A DNA stretch of 64,000 nt from JAGVSV01 sp050952845 (GTDB lineage: Bacteria > Bacillota > Clostridia > Christensenellales > Aristaeellaceae): positions 62,001 through 126,000 of the forward strand of contig JBMNLP010000001.1 in assembly GCA_050952845.1 (NCBI GenBank), given 5' to 3'. Positions 6,681 to 16,465 of this stretch are shown in pieces. Below the pieces are notes generated by a model. That model was not told where the DNA came from. It searched no databases and worked only from the letters and a program-made list of their open reading frames with translations. Each line of letters opens with the position of its first letter. The first letter of the stretch is position 1. The translations under genes were made by a program, and so were the position numbers.

Positions 6681-9347
6681 ATGGACACAAGGCTGCTGAA
6701 TGGCATATGGCGATGCACCCTGCCAAACGGGCTGGTCAAAGAGGTGAGCGTGCCCGGCTGTGTCGAGCAGGTATGGGATGAATGGGCTGTAGCAGGGCCA
6801 TTCGTTTATGAAACCAACTTTGAATACCATGGCAACGGGCAAGCCATGCTGCGCTTTGGCGGCGTCAGCTACCACTGCGATGTATACCTCAACGACATAC
6901 TCCTCGGCGCCCATGAAGGCATGTGGGACAGCTTTGCGCTGGCTTGCGGCGAAGCCATCCGCCAGGGCAGCAACACGCTGCGGCTGGTGATCACCAAGCC
7001 CGGTTACGCTGACCGGGATGCCTACCCGCTGCGTGCCGTGCTGTCCGGCTTTATTCCGGACGTGCTCACCACCTTCGGCGGCATATGGGATGATGTTTGC
7101 CTGTTGGAGGCTAACAGCCTGTTTGTGCTGGACCATTTCGCAGAAGGAGATTGCGATGGCGCAGGAAAAGCCGTTGCGCAGGTGCACACAAGCCAGGCAG
7201 GCATGCTGCGCTGCCGGCTAACCATATCGAACGACCGGCAGGAGTTGTGCACCCAAAGCCGCATGATCGACGTGGCGCAAGGTTCACAGACAATCAGCAT
7301 GGATTTCCAGGTAACCCAGCCACGGCTTTGGGAACCGGATGACCCCACCCTGTACCGCTATCGCCTATGCTTTGAGCTGAATGGATGTGTCCATGAAGCA
7401 CAGGGACGCTTTGGTTTCCGGGAGGTTGCCGCCAAAGGCCGGCATCTTCTGCTCAACCGGAAGCCCGTCTACCTGCGCGGCATTCTCCACTGGGGATATT
7501 ATGACGACGCCATCATCCCTAACCCCGGAGAGGATACCATACGCAACGAACTGGCATCGATGAAAGCCCACGGATTCAACGCCGTCAAGCACTGCCTGTA
7601 TATCCCCAGGCGGCGTTATTTTGAGATGATGGACGAGATGGGCATGCTGGCCTGGGTAGAACTGCCGCTGTGGCTGCCGGACATGAGCACACAGCTGGAG
7701 GAGCGTATCCGCAGGGAATATCCACGCATGCTGCGCAGCCTGCGCGGCTACCCTTGTCTAAGCCTGCTGTCATTGGGGTGCGAGCTGGACAAAGCCATCT
7801 CGGCTGACTTGCTCAAGGAAATGTATCAGCTGGCTAAAGACGAGTCCGGCGTCCCCATCCGGGACAACTCCGGCTCAGGGGAATGCTATGGCGGGCTGGC
7901 AGAGGATTTCGCCGACTTTTATGACTATCATTTCTATGCGGAGCTGCCGCATTTAGAGCAGCTGATCGAACACTTCACACCCGCCTGGCGGGAGGAAAAG
8001 CCCTGGATATTCGGCGAGTTTTGTGACAGCGACACCATGCGCGACCTGCAGGAAATCCGAAAAGGTAAGGGCAGGCAAGCTCTGCGCTGGGAACCGGACG
8101 ACAAGCTGAAGAACCCCATTTCTCTCCTGAAGCCGGACTTTTATCTGGGCAGCCATGACGCCAGGATGACAGAAAACGGCATCCGGCAGGAGTATGCGCT
8201 GATTAAGAACCTGTCCTACAACCACAGCCTGACCCACCGCAAAACAACGCTGGAGCTGACCCGGGCTTTCCCGGAAATATGCGGCTACAACGTCACCAGC
8301 ATACGGGATGTGCCCATCGCAACCAGCGGCATGATGGACGACCTGGGGCAGATCAAGTTTGATCCAGCCGTGTTTCGCCGATTCAATAGCGACGCCGTGC
8401 TGCTGCAAGCCTGGGATCTGTCGCGGGTGTGGCAGGGTGCGGACAGGGTGTTGCCCACAGAACGCTATAACTTCACAGGCAACAGCATGTATGCCGTGCG
8501 CATCTTGCTATCCAACTACACCGGACGGAACCTGTCCGGCTGCAATTTGATATACCGGCTGTCGCAGGATGAAACAGCCTGGGCGGAAGGCTGCCTGCCC
8601 GTCCACCGCCTGATGCCGCACGCAAGCGTTACAGAGGCGGCTTACCTCAACATCCGGCTGCCGGCAGTAGCAAAGCCTGCCGCGCTGATGCTGGAGGTGT
8701 GGCTGAAGGAATGCCCTCGCGAGGTGGCGCATAACGACTTCCCGGTTTTTGTGTATCCGGAAACCAAGCCAGCTGAGCCCCTCTTTGTTTGGGATCCTGC
8801 GGGCGCGCTTTGGGGATTGACCATGCACCTGGAAGCAGCTGCCGTGCAGGAAGGGGGCTTAGGAAGCCTGGGTGAGGATGCCGTGCTGATTTCAAGCGCA
8901 TGGACGGATGCGATCCGCCGCTATGTGGAAGGCGGCGGCAAACTGCTGCTCATCACGCCCGGCGGCGGCAGCCTGCCCGTGATACAGGGCCCTATGTGGC
9001 GCGAAGGCATGATACGCCATATCGACCACCCCATCTTAGAGGACATCGCGGCGCAAGGCCGGTATGACAGCCTGCGCTATTACAGCATGACAGCGGATGC
9101 TTCCATCGACAGCCGGGCATTGGCCGCATGGGGCGTCACTGACATCACACCCGTGATTAGGCGGTATGACTGTCGGAAATGGATCGCATCTGAATATCTG
9201 TGCACCTTCCGCTTAGGGCGGGGCGTCTGCGCGGCTACGACGCTGCGCCTGGGAAATGGCTTGGGCAAAACACCCCCATTCGCGCACCAAAATCCTTTTG
9301 CCGGGTATCTGTTCAGCAGGATAACCGATTACCTGCGCTGCACATGA
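6681..9347 (+). CDS. Glycoside hydrolase family 2-type enzyme
   Basis: An 888-residue cytoplasmic enzyme with the GH2 layout: N-terminal sugar-binding jelly roll (about 1-150), an Ig-like sandwich (about 150-255), a TIM barrel (about 255-560, LNRKPVYLRGILHWGYY at its start) and a long C-terminal region. The probable nucleophile is E446 in WIFGEF. The acid/base is E368 in SLGCELD, where the Asn that normally precedes this Glu in GH2 enzymes is replaced by Cys. There is no signal peptide, so the substrate is probably imported. Beta-galactosidase, beta-mannosidase or beta-glucuronidase activity is possible. It heads a plus-strand operon, 53 bases before the UroD-like gene. Confidence 0.85.
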   Translation: MDTRLLNGIWRCTLPNGLVKEVSVPGCVEQVWDEWAVAGPFVYETNFEYHGNGQAMLRFGGVSYHCDVYLNDILLGAHEGMWDSFALACGEAIRQGSNTLRLVITKPGYADRDAYPLRAVLSGFIPDVLTTFGGIWDDVCLLEANSLFVLDHFAEGDCDGAGKAVAQVHTSQAGMLRCRLTISNDRQELCTQSRMIDVAQGSQTISMDFQVTQPRLWEPDDPTLYRYRLCFELNGCVHEAQGRFGFREVAAKGRHLLLNRKPVYLRGILHWGYYDDAIIPNPGEDTIRNELASMKAHGFNAVKHCLYIPRRRYFEMMDEMGMLAWVELPLWLPDMSTQLEERIRREYPRMLRSLRGYPCLSLLSLGCELDKAISADLLKEMYQLAKDESGVPIRDNSGSGECYGGLAEDFADFYDYHFYAELPHLEQLIEHFTPAWREEKPWIFGEFCDSDTMRDLQEIRKGKGRQALRWEPDDKLKNPISLLKPDFYLGSHDARMTENGIRQEYALIKNLSYNHSLTHRKTTLELTRAFPEICGYNVTSIRDVPIATSGMMDDLGQIKFDPAVFRRFNSDAVLLQAWDLSRVWQGADRVLPTERYNFTGNSMYAVRILLSNYTGRNLSGCNLIYRLSQDETAWAEGCLPVHRLMPHASVTEAAYLNIRLPAVAKPAALMLEVWLKECPREVAHNDFPVFVYPETKPAEPLFVWDPAGALWGLTMHLEAAAVQEGGLGSLGEDAVLISSAWTDAIRRYVEGGGKLLLITPGGGSLPVIQGPMWREGMIRHIDHPILEDIAAQGRYDSLRYYSMTADASIDSRALAAWGVTDITPVIRRYDCRKWIASEYLCTFRLGRGVCAATTLRLGNGLGKTPPFAHQNPFAGYLFSRITDYLRCT

Positions 9348-9400
9348 TGTAATTGTCACAGGCTGTTCACGCAAAAGACAAAGTCGGGAAAGGATAACTG

Positions 9401-10693
9401 ATGAACGGTTACGCAAAGCAAAAACAGCATCTCATGAACCTTGCTCGGCGGTTTTGCGCACTGGCTGACAAACCTGAAAACGATATCAAGCGCCAGCGCT
9501 GGGCACTGCATAATGATCTGATATCAACAGAGTTGCCTTTACTGTGGGTATGCCCCGACGATGACGGCGCCTGGCTGGAATTGGTGCCCGAGAAAAGCCT
9601 GCTGTGTGAAGACAGCGAACTGAGGCAGCTCGAGCGAAAGCTGTTGCAATACCTGTATCAAGCCGAACATTTTCGGGATGATTTTGTCTTTGAACCCTGC
9701 GTATACCAGGATGTCCCGGGTGAGTATACGGGATACCACTACGGGAAGCTGAGCCAGCGGGCAGCCTGGGGCTATCCCATCAACAAGCAGAAGGCAGGCT
9801 GGCGCGCGCTGAAAATGGAGGAGGTCATCAAAACGCCGGCTGATTATGACACCCTGCTGTCCCATGAGGTAGATTTTATTCAAGACAGCGCTGAGTTGGC
9901 GCGGCTTGATGAAAAGCTGACCGACGCAGTAAATGGCATCATCGACATACGCTTTCTGTTGCCTTACAGCGTCCTGGTACAGGCATTGCTGATCGACTTG
10001 GTGCACCTGCGCGGCTTGCAGCCGCTGATGATGGACCTGATGGATGAGCCGGACTTGGTTGATCGGGTATTGCGCCATATGGCGCAGAGCAAGGAATGGC
10101 TGCTGCTGCGCCTGGAAAAAGAGCGCCGCCTGTTTGACAACCGCATCAACATCTATACAGGCTCCGGCTCGCTGGGGTATACAACGCAGCCGCGCAAGGA
10201 CGACGCGGATATCCGGCTAAGCGATATGTGGGGGTTTGCTGACGCGCAGGAATTCAGCCATGTATCCCCTGCCATGTTTGAACGGTTTGCCCTCGCCAAC
10301 CAAAAGCTGGGCCTCAATCATTTCGGCATGGGGTGCTACGGTTGCTGCGAACCACTGGACAACCGGTATGAAGCCGTCTTCCGCCACATCACCAACCTGA
10401 GAAGGATTTCCGTGAGTCCCTGGTCCGATATCAAGTTAGCCGCAGAAAAAATCGGCAAAAAAGCCATCTTTTCCTGGAAACCCAATCCCGCGATGATCAG
10501 CAGCAGCTTTGACGAAACTGCAGTCACCAAGCTGCTGGAGTATGTGAAGCAGACAGCAGCCGGCTGTCATCTTGAAATTATTCTCAAAGATCTGAGGACC
10601 TGCGGGAACACCAACCAGTACATCAAGCATTTCATTGCGCTGACAGACCGGGTGTTTGACCGCCCGGCTGCCGGAAAGGAGCAACCAACATGA
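9401..10693 (+). CDS. UroD/MtaA-like TIM-barrel protein
   Basis: A 430-residue protein resembling the uroporphyrinogen decarboxylase superfamily, which includes cobalamin-dependent methyltransferases (MtaA, CmuA). Features include the N-terminal helix with LARRFCALADKPENDIKRQR and a C-terminal barrel half containing HFGMGCYGCCEPLDNRYEAV and ISVSPWSD. Start ATG follows GGGAAAGGATAAC. Its stop overlaps the ATG of the GH38 gene (ATGA). A haem role is unlikely here because it sits inside a glycosidase operon. Homologues in such operons have no assigned reaction that I can name. The assignment rests on fold-level resemblance and the two other UroD-like genes nearby. Confidence 0.65.
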   Translation: MNGYAKQKQHLMNLARRFCALADKPENDIKRQRWALHNDLISTELPLLWVCPDDDGAWLELVPEKSLLCEDSELRQLERKLLQYLYQAEHFRDDFVFEPCVYQDVPGEYTGYHYGKLSQRAAWGYPINKQKAGWRALKMEEVIKTPADYDTLLSHEVDFIQDSAELARLDEKLTDAVNGIIDIRFLLPYSVLVQALLIDLVHLRGLQPLMMDLMDEPDLVDRVLRHMAQSKEWLLLRLEKERRLFDNRINIYTGSGSLGYTTQPRKDDADIRLSDMWGFADAQEFSHVSPAMFERFALANQKLGLNHFGMGCYGCCEPLDNRYEAVFRHITNLRRISVSPWSDIKLAAEKIGKKAIFSWKPNPAMISSSFDETAVTKLLEYVKQTAAGCHLEIILKDLRTCGNTNQYIKHFIALTDRVFDRPAAGKEQPT

Positions 10694-13344
10694 CCAAACG
10701 GGTATTTGTCGTCTCTCATACGCATTGGGACAGGGAATGGTATTTTTCCAAATCCACCTTCCAGATGATGAACGCAGACATGATGGCGCATCTGCTGGAT
10801 ATTCTGGCAAACAACCCGTCCTTTACATCCTTCATGCTGGACGGGCAGCTGATTGCGCTGGAGGATTATCTGGAAATCCATCCCGATCAGGTTGAAACCA
10901 TCCGCAGCCTTGTATCAGCCGGTCGGTTGGTCATTGGTCCCTGGTATGTGTTGCCCGACGAATACTTGGCCAGCGGGGAAGCCCATATCAGAAACTACAT
11001 GGAAGGCATGCGCCTGGCGGAAGGCTTTGGAGGCGGCGCGCGCATCGGCTACCTGCCTGATTCTTTCGGTCATCCCGCGCAAATGCCCCAGATCATATCG
11101 GGGCTTGGCATGAAGGAGATGATCTTCTGGCGCGGCACTGGCCCCTCGATCAGGCACACTGAGTTCATATGGGCTGGCAAGGATGGTTCGACCATCCTGG
11201 CGCTGAACATGCTGTATGGGTACTCCAACGCAGCCAACCTGAAAGAGGACAAGGCGGTGCGCTTCAAGCGCCTGGATCACGAAATCGGCAAGCTGATGGA
11301 CGTCAGCCAATTGAACATGGCGCTGCTGATGAACGGAACGGACCACATCGCGCCGGACAGCCGCGTACCCGAATGGATTGAGGAATACCAGCAGGAGCGG
11401 CCGGATATCCGCATCACCCACGGCTCCATGATGGCATTTGTGCAGGAAGCGCATGCCCGCGCACAGGCGGTTAACCTGCAGCTGGTGCAGGGCGAGCTGC
11501 GGTCCGGATACCGCGCCTACCTGCTGGGGGATACCCTGTCCACACGCATGCCGTTGAAACAATGCCAGCGCCAGGTGGAAACGCAATTGGAAAACCACCT
11601 GGAGCCTCTGTTCACCTTATTGGACATACAGAACCAGCTGCCTTACCCGCAGGAAAAATTCAGGCATCTGTGGCGGCTCACCCTGCAAAACCTGCCGCAT
11701 GACAGCATCTGCGGCTGCGGCTGCGACGCCATCCACCGGGAGATGATGCTGCGCTACAGCCAGATGCAGGACATCGTCCGCCATCTGCTGGATACCGCTC
11801 AGGCAAGCCTGTCCGGTGGCATGATCAACACGGAAGCAGACGGCGAGCTGGCGGTGTTCTCTCCCTTCCTGTCACAGCAGCATATGCCGGTGCATGCCAC
11901 GCTGCAGAAAGTGTTGCATCCCCTGCGCCATGTGGATTATGAGCAGGACCAAAAGCTGCTGGAGTATGAAGGAAACGCCGCGTTTGACACGCCCAGCGGC
12001 ATCCTGCTGACAGATGAAGCCGGCCGCAGCATCAGAGGCATCGTGGAAGAAGCCTTTCTTGAGGATACCATCGAAAGCCATTTGATGACCCAGCCCTTGA
12101 TGAACCGCGTCGCATCGTTCCGCTGCGTGTTTTCGGATGCGCTGCCGCCCCTTGCCATCAAAAAATACAGATACCAATTCCTTTATGAACAGCCCATGGC
12201 ACCACCCCGGCAGCTCGAAAACGAATTTCTCATCCTGAAGGCCGCAGCGGATGGCACCTTGTCGATGTACCACAAGGAAGCATCCCGATGGTACCACGGG
12301 CTGTGCAGTTTGCTGGATGTTGCCGATGTCGGGGACGAGTACACGTTTGACGGCTTGCCCGGCGACCGGGGCATCTCCATGGATCCCGATACCGTCGCTA
12401 TCGCGTATTCACAGCATGCTGTAACGATCCGGGGCGTCCTCAACCTGCCGGTCGCCTGTGCGGAAAACCGGCGCGCCCGAAGCAATGAATTGATCGCATG
12501 CGCTGTGACCATCACGGCCCGCCTGCTGCCGGGTGTAGACCGTGTGGACATCAGCGTAACCATGGACAACAAAGCGCGGGACCACCGCCTGACAGCGCTG
12601 TTTCCGCTGGGGGCGCAGGCGGATGGTATTCTGTGCGATACGCTGTTTGCCGTTGAACAGCTGCCCATCATCCGCCAACAAAATGCCCGGCAGTATGAAG
12701 GCTGGATGGAACAGCCCAACAACAGCTTTTTCGTCAAAAATTTTGCAGCCCTGACCGCGCCGCAGCACAGCCTGGCCGTTTTTGTCAAAGGGCTGCCTCA
12801 ATGCGAGGCGGTACCCGGCGACAGCAACGACCAGCTGAAGCTGACGCTGATGCGCTGTGTGGGCTGGCTGTCCCGGAAGGACCTGCTCAGCCGCGATGGA
12901 AACGGCGGCTGGAGCATCCCAACCCCTGAAGCACAGCTGATCGGCAGCCATGCGTTCAAATTTGCGTTGTTCCCCTTTGTGCGGCAGGAAATGCACGAAC
13001 TCTACGCGCGGGCGCTCGCGTTTTCCGCGGGCGCACAGGCGTTGCAAACATCCAGGGAAGGAGCCTCGGCTTTTGCGCCATCGGTTAGCCTGTTTGAAAC
13101 CAACGACCAACGGCTGGTGCTCAGCGCCCTGAAGAAAGCTGAGGATGGGGCAGGGTATATCATCAGGCTGGTCAATATGAGCGGTGATGTTGTCAACGCC
13201 TGCTTATCCCTGCACCGTCGTGCCGATGCCTGGCATACCAACCTGGCCGAAGAAAATCAGGCGCCAATTGGCAAGAATTTGACTTGCCTGCCCGTGAAGG
13301 CAAAGCCCTGGCAGGTGGTAACCTATCGCTTGATGTATCGGTAG
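10690..13344 (+). CDS. Glycoside hydrolase family 38 alpha-mannosidase
   Basis: An 884-residue enzyme close in length to MngB-type bacterial alpha-mannosidases. Zinc-site and catalytic residues are visible: H10 and H12 with D14 in SHTHWDREWY, nucleophile candidate D124 in YLPDSFGHPAQMPQ, and H337 in NLPHDSICGCGCDAIH. The C-terminal half is the family beta-sandwich. Start ATG follows GGAAAGGAG and overlaps the previous stop. There is no signal peptide, so it trims imported mannosides in the cytoplasm together with the GH2 enzyme. The exact substrate (N-glycan, mannosylglycerate or mannan fragments) is uncertain. Confidence 0.93.
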   Translation: MTKRVFVVSHTHWDREWYFSKSTFQMMNADMMAHLLDILANNPSFTSFMLDGQLIALEDYLEIHPDQVETIRSLVSAGRLVIGPWYVLPDEYLASGEAHIRNYMEGMRLAEGFGGGARIGYLPDSFGHPAQMPQIISGLGMKEMIFWRGTGPSIRHTEFIWAGKDGSTILALNMLYGYSNAANLKEDKAVRFKRLDHEIGKLMDVSQLNMALLMNGTDHIAPDSRVPEWIEEYQQERPDIRITHGSMMAFVQEAHARAQAVNLQLVQGELRSGYRAYLLGDTLSTRMPLKQCQRQVETQLENHLEPLFTLLDIQNQLPYPQEKFRHLWRLTLQNLPHDSICGCGCDAIHREMMLRYSQMQDIVRHLLDTAQASLSGGMINTEADGELAVFSPFLSQQHMPVHATLQKVLHPLRHVDYEQDQKLLEYEGNAAFDTPSGILLTDEAGRSIRGIVEEAFLEDTIESHLMTQPLMNRVASFRCVFSDALPPLAIKKYRYQFLYEQPMAPPRQLENEFLILKAAADGTLSMYHKEASRWYHGLCSLLDVADVGDEYTFDGLPGDRGISMDPDTVAIAYSQHAVTIRGVLNLPVACAENRRARSNELIACAVTITARLLPGVDRVDISVTMDNKARDHRLTALFPLGAQADGILCDTLFAVEQLPIIRQQNARQYEGWMEQPNNSFFVKNFAALTAPQHSLAVFVKGLPQCEAVPGDSNDQLKLTLMRCVGWLSRKDLLSRDGNGGWSIPTPEAQLIGSHAFKFALFPFVRQEMHELYARALAFSAGAQALQTSREGASAFAPSVSLFETNDQRLVLSALKKAEDGAGYIIRLVNMSGDVVNACLSLHRRADAWHTNLAEENQAPIGKNLTCLPVKAKPWQVVTYRLMYR

Positions 13345-13371
13345 CGCGATATCACGCGCCGCAACAGGCGT

Positions 13372-15210
13372 TCATTCAAGCACCGGCATCTCCGTCATGC
13401 GCAGCCTGGCGCAGCCGTATGGGATCATCCGCACCTTTTTGATGGTGCCTGACGGCACCCGGGAAGCCGGTTCCGCTGTGCATACGCCATGCTCCTCTTC
13501 CCAGGGCACAGGCACCAGGTTGGCTGTGATTTCAGCTGGCGCCGGGGCTTTGCCAAAGGGATATGCACCAATGGCATTCTGCTTGAATGTAAACGCCTGC
13601 TGCCCGCTGAACGCATAGTTCCATGGCGTCAGCGGCGATACTTCATAGTCGCAGTAGGGGAATTTCCGCTCGACATCCTGGGCTGTGTATTCCTTTTTTG
13701 TCCACTGCTCGCCGATTTCCACAGCATAAAGCACCTGCCCGCGCCACAGAACGCCCATGTCCCGCGGGCGCGGTTCGATGCGCAGGTCCGGCTCCAGCGC
13801 CACCTCGATGGTTTCGGCGCCGGACCATGTCTTTTCTATTTTGAAAAACGCGCCGGGCGCCGCGGGGGCGCCGTTCACGGACGCACTCCGCATGCCGGAA
13901 GGAATGCGGATCATCAGCTCAAACGCCGCGGGCGACGCCGTGTCCACGGTGTAGCGCAGCGTGTCGCTAAAGGGATAGTCGGTATCCAGCGCAATGGACA
14001 CCCTGACGCCGTTGACATCGGTTGTCACGCTGCCGGGCGCCAGCGCAGTCGACACCAACCCTTTTTCACTTTTCATAAACAGTGACATCGCGAATTTGGG
14101 CCATCCCTGGCCAAAGTTGGCGGTGCAGCAGCCAAAGTTAGGCTCCAAACCAAACAGATGGCTCTCCGGCCCATTGGTACCGAAGATGACATGTCCCTCG
14201 GGCAGCCGCTCGCAGCGCACCTGGTTGGTCTGCTGGTCATACTGGTGTGCCCACATGTCCTCGGTGATGGTGGCGGGCAGGGCATTATAAGCTAACTTTT
14301 CCAGCGCATCGCCCCATTTGGGGTTGCCGGAAATGGACAGCAGCCACTCGTAAGCATACATGGCTTCGACAATGCCGCACAGCTCTGTGCCCCGGTTGGG
14401 CTTGTCCCCAGCCAGGCACTCGTCGCCGGCAAAGTGGCCGACCGGCATGCCATGGTGATGCAGCAGCTCGCCCAGCATCCTGTCGGCAAACTCATCGGCA
14501 TCACCGCCGTCCAGCAGGCTCACCAAGGCACCCTGCTTGATCGCCATGGACAGGTTGACCACATGGGTCTCATAGGTCCACAGGCGCTGGGGCGTCTGCC
14601 CGCGAAAGGGGGCAAACAAGCCGTCATAGTCAAACCCCTGCTGCTTCAGCCGTCGTGCCAGGCTCAGCAGCCAATCTTCCGGCTGGCGCTGATACATCCA
14701 GAAGATGGGGATCAACGCTTCAAACCACCGCATCATGGCCCAGTTGTGCAGCGTATGGTGCCGGGTGAATACCCACATGTTGTGGAGCAGCTTATACAGC
14801 GCTTCCGCCGCTTCGGCGCTGTCCGCCAGGTCCGCATACATGGCTAGCACCTTGGCAATCAGGATGCCGCCCCACAGGTCGTAGCCACGGCGCTCTTCCC
14901 GGGTGCAGGGGCAGATCCATCCGTCTTCCTCCTGCCCGGCAATGATGGCGTCCATATAAGCCTTGGCGCGCTGCTTCATGTCCGCATCGTCCAGTAGCCA
15001 GGCCAGCGGAATAAACCCGTCCAGCCAGTAGGGCACCCGTTCCCAGCCCTCGCGATCGCCGCCGATCCATTTGCTGTCGCGGACGTCGGGCCACACCTTG
15101 TCCAGGTTGCCGGCCAGCCCGTCCGCCTGGATGCGCAGCTGCCTTTTCAGCCAGCCGGCAGGCTTCACCTCGCCCCGTTTAAACATGGTGTACATTTCTT
15201 TTTTCAGCAT
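13372..15210 (-). CDS. GH127-type (DUF1680) beta-L-arabinofuranosidase-like glycosidase
   Basis: A 612-residue protein of the DUF1680 superfamily. The (alpha/alpha)6 barrel occupies about residues 20-400, followed by beta-sandwich domains. In the family type enzyme HypBA1 a zinc ion is held by a Glu-x-Cys pair and a Cys-Cys pair; here these correspond to E276-x-C278 (GTELCGIVEAMYAYEW) and C361-C362 (NFGCCTANFGQGWPKF), so the active site looks intact. There is no signal peptide. It is the last gene of the second importer operon, 83 bases after the UroD-like gene, and converges on the GH38 gene across a 27-base gap. Related families act on other furanosides, so the sugar is not certain. Confidence 0.88.
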   Translation of the reverse strand: MLKKEMYTMFKRGEVKPAGWLKRQLRIQADGLAGNLDKVWPDVRDSKWIGGDREGWERVPYWLDGFIPLAWLLDDADMKQRAKAYMDAIIAGQEEDGWICPCTREERRGYDLWGGILIAKVLAMYADLADSAEAAEALYKLLHNMWVFTRHHTLHNWAMMRWFEALIPIFWMYQRQPEDWLLSLARRLKQQGFDYDGLFAPFRGQTPQRLWTYETHVVNLSMAIKQGALVSLLDGGDADEFADRMLGELLHHHGMPVGHFAGDECLAGDKPNRGTELCGIVEAMYAYEWLLSISGNPKWGDALEKLAYNALPATITEDMWAHQYDQQTNQVRCERLPEGHVIFGTNGPESHLFGLEPNFGCCTANFGQGWPKFAMSLFMKSEKGLVSTALAPGSVTTDVNGVRVSIALDTDYPFSDTLRYTVDTASPAAFELMIRIPSGMRSASVNGAPAAPGAFFKIEKTWSGAETIEVALEPDLRIEPRPRDMGVLWRGQVLYAVEIGEQWTKKEYTAQDVERKFPYCDYEVSPLTPWNYAFSGQQAFTFKQNAIGAYPFGKAPAPAEITANLVPVPWEEEHGVCTAEPASRVPSGTIKKVRMIPYGCARLRMTEMPVLE

Positions 15211-15293
15211 ATGATCCCTCTTTTCTATCGTTTCTCTGATGAAATAGTTAAGTGATCGTTAGATCAAATTGCGTAAGCATGGCGTAAGTTTCT

Positions 15294-16412
15294 CTATCCC
15301 CGCCCATATACCCCCGCCCTGTGCGCTGTTTGATACATCATGATGATGTTCTCAACCGGCGTGTTGTCCTGGATCATATGGGTGGGGGCGAAGAAATAGC
15401 CGCCTGTCGGCATCATGATGCGCAGCGTGTCCGCGCAGTGCTTTTCCACGCCGGCGGCGGTCAGGTTGGCGATAGCGGCGGTGGAGATGCAGCCGTGAAA
15501 GCCCAGCCTGCCGCCGAAGTTGGCAGCCAGGTATTCCGGCGACATGTTGGTGGCTTCGGGCTGCAGGGTGTCCACCACCCGGACGCCCATGTCGATATAG
15601 TCCTCATACGCCCAGCTGCTCGATCCGCAGGAGTGCACCATCACGGCCAGATCATGGCTCTTTGCTAAGTCGATAAAGCGCTGCATAGCCGGGCGTATCA
15701 CAGCCCGGAACAGCTCCAGGCTGATCATCGGGGTGTGCTGGGTGCCCAGGTCCTCGCCCAGTATCATCAGCAGCGGCTTTTCACCGGCTTTGTGCAGCGC
15801 GTCGATCAGCCGGCTGACGATGCCCAGCTCGAAATCGGTTTTCCGCCGGATGAAGCGCAGGGTTTCCTCATCTCGCATCTGCAGGTTGATCAGGCAGGTT
15901 TCCATGCTCATCACCCGCCCCAGGGAGTTGATGACATCCGGATAGCCCGCGCCGCCCACGCACAGCGCCATGTCCCGGTATTGCCGCGCCTGGGCAACTG
16001 CTTCTTCATAGTCATAATGATCGGGGTTGGGCATGGGCCAGGCGTCCATCTGTCCCTCTTCGGCATCCTGCAGCGGGTAGTCGCAAAAATCCTGATAGCC
16101 GCCGTATATATTTTCCACCCAGCGGCTGACAACGCCATACTGCGGATCGACCTGGCGGCCTGGGATATCCTGAAACAGCGTGGGGCCGGTATACCGGACG
16201 CCCAGGGAACGGAAATCCACCCCCAGCATATGAAGCAGTGCCTCGTTGTTTTCTGCGCCCATGGCGTTCATCAATCTGCCATGGATGGTGGGGTTCGCGG
16301 CATAGTCAATGGGCACGCGGTCCGCCGGCTCAAACGCCAGCGTGCGCATGACCCGCTCCCGCGCGGTCATGGTTTCCCGGGCCTTTTGTATGGTCAGTGG
16401 GGGCGTATTCAC
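15294..16412 (-). CDS. Uroporphyrinogen decarboxylase-like (UroD/MtaA family) protein
   Basis: A 372-residue protein with clear UroD-family features: the N-terminal signature TARERVMRTLAFEPADRVPI, the mid-barrel MVHSCGSSSWAYEDYIDMGV, and the C-terminal GGYFFAPTHMIQDNTPVENI. The Cys and His residues in these segments recall the metal-binding sites of methyltransferase members. The start codon is GTG at 16412, eight bases after AGGAGG. It lies between the MalG-type permease and the GH127-type enzyme in one operon, pointing to a role in metabolism of the imported glycoside rather than haem synthesis. Methyl transfer from a methylated sugar is an untested possibility. Confidence 0.85.
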   Translation of the reverse strand: MNTPPLTIQKARETMTARERVMRTLAFEPADRVPIDYAANPTIHGRLMNAMGAENNEALLHMLGVDFRSLGVRYTGPTLFQDIPGRQVDPQYGVVSRWVENIYGGYQDFCDYPLQDAEEGQMDAWPMPNPDHYDYEEAVAQARQYRDMALCVGGAGYPDVINSLGRVMSMETCLINLQMRDEETLRFIRRKTDFELGIVSRLIDALHKAGEKPLLMILGEDLGTQHTPMISLELFRAVIRPAMQRFIDLAKSHDLAVMVHSCGSSSWAYEDYIDMGVRVVDTLQPEATNMSPEYLAANFGGRLGFHGCISTAAIANLTAAGVEKHCADTLRIMMPTGGYFFAPTHMIQDNTPVENIIMMYQTAHRAGVYGRG

Positions 16413-16443
16413 AGCGAAAACCTCCTGTTCAAACGTACATCAA

Positions 16444-16465
16444 ACCCGGCGCTTTGCTGCCGGGT
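16444..16465 (-). other. Intercistronic hairpin between permease and UroD-like genes
   Basis: ACCCGGC (16444-16450) and GCCGGGT (16459-16465) form a perfect 7-bp stem with an 8-base loop, touching the stop codon of the permease gene. No T tract follows, so it probably modulates mRNA decay. Confidence 0.5.

Noticed and set aside
13345..13371. Terminator between the convergent GH38 and GH127-type genes
   Set aside because: Only a 4-bp CGCG stem is present in the 27-base gap, with no T tract.
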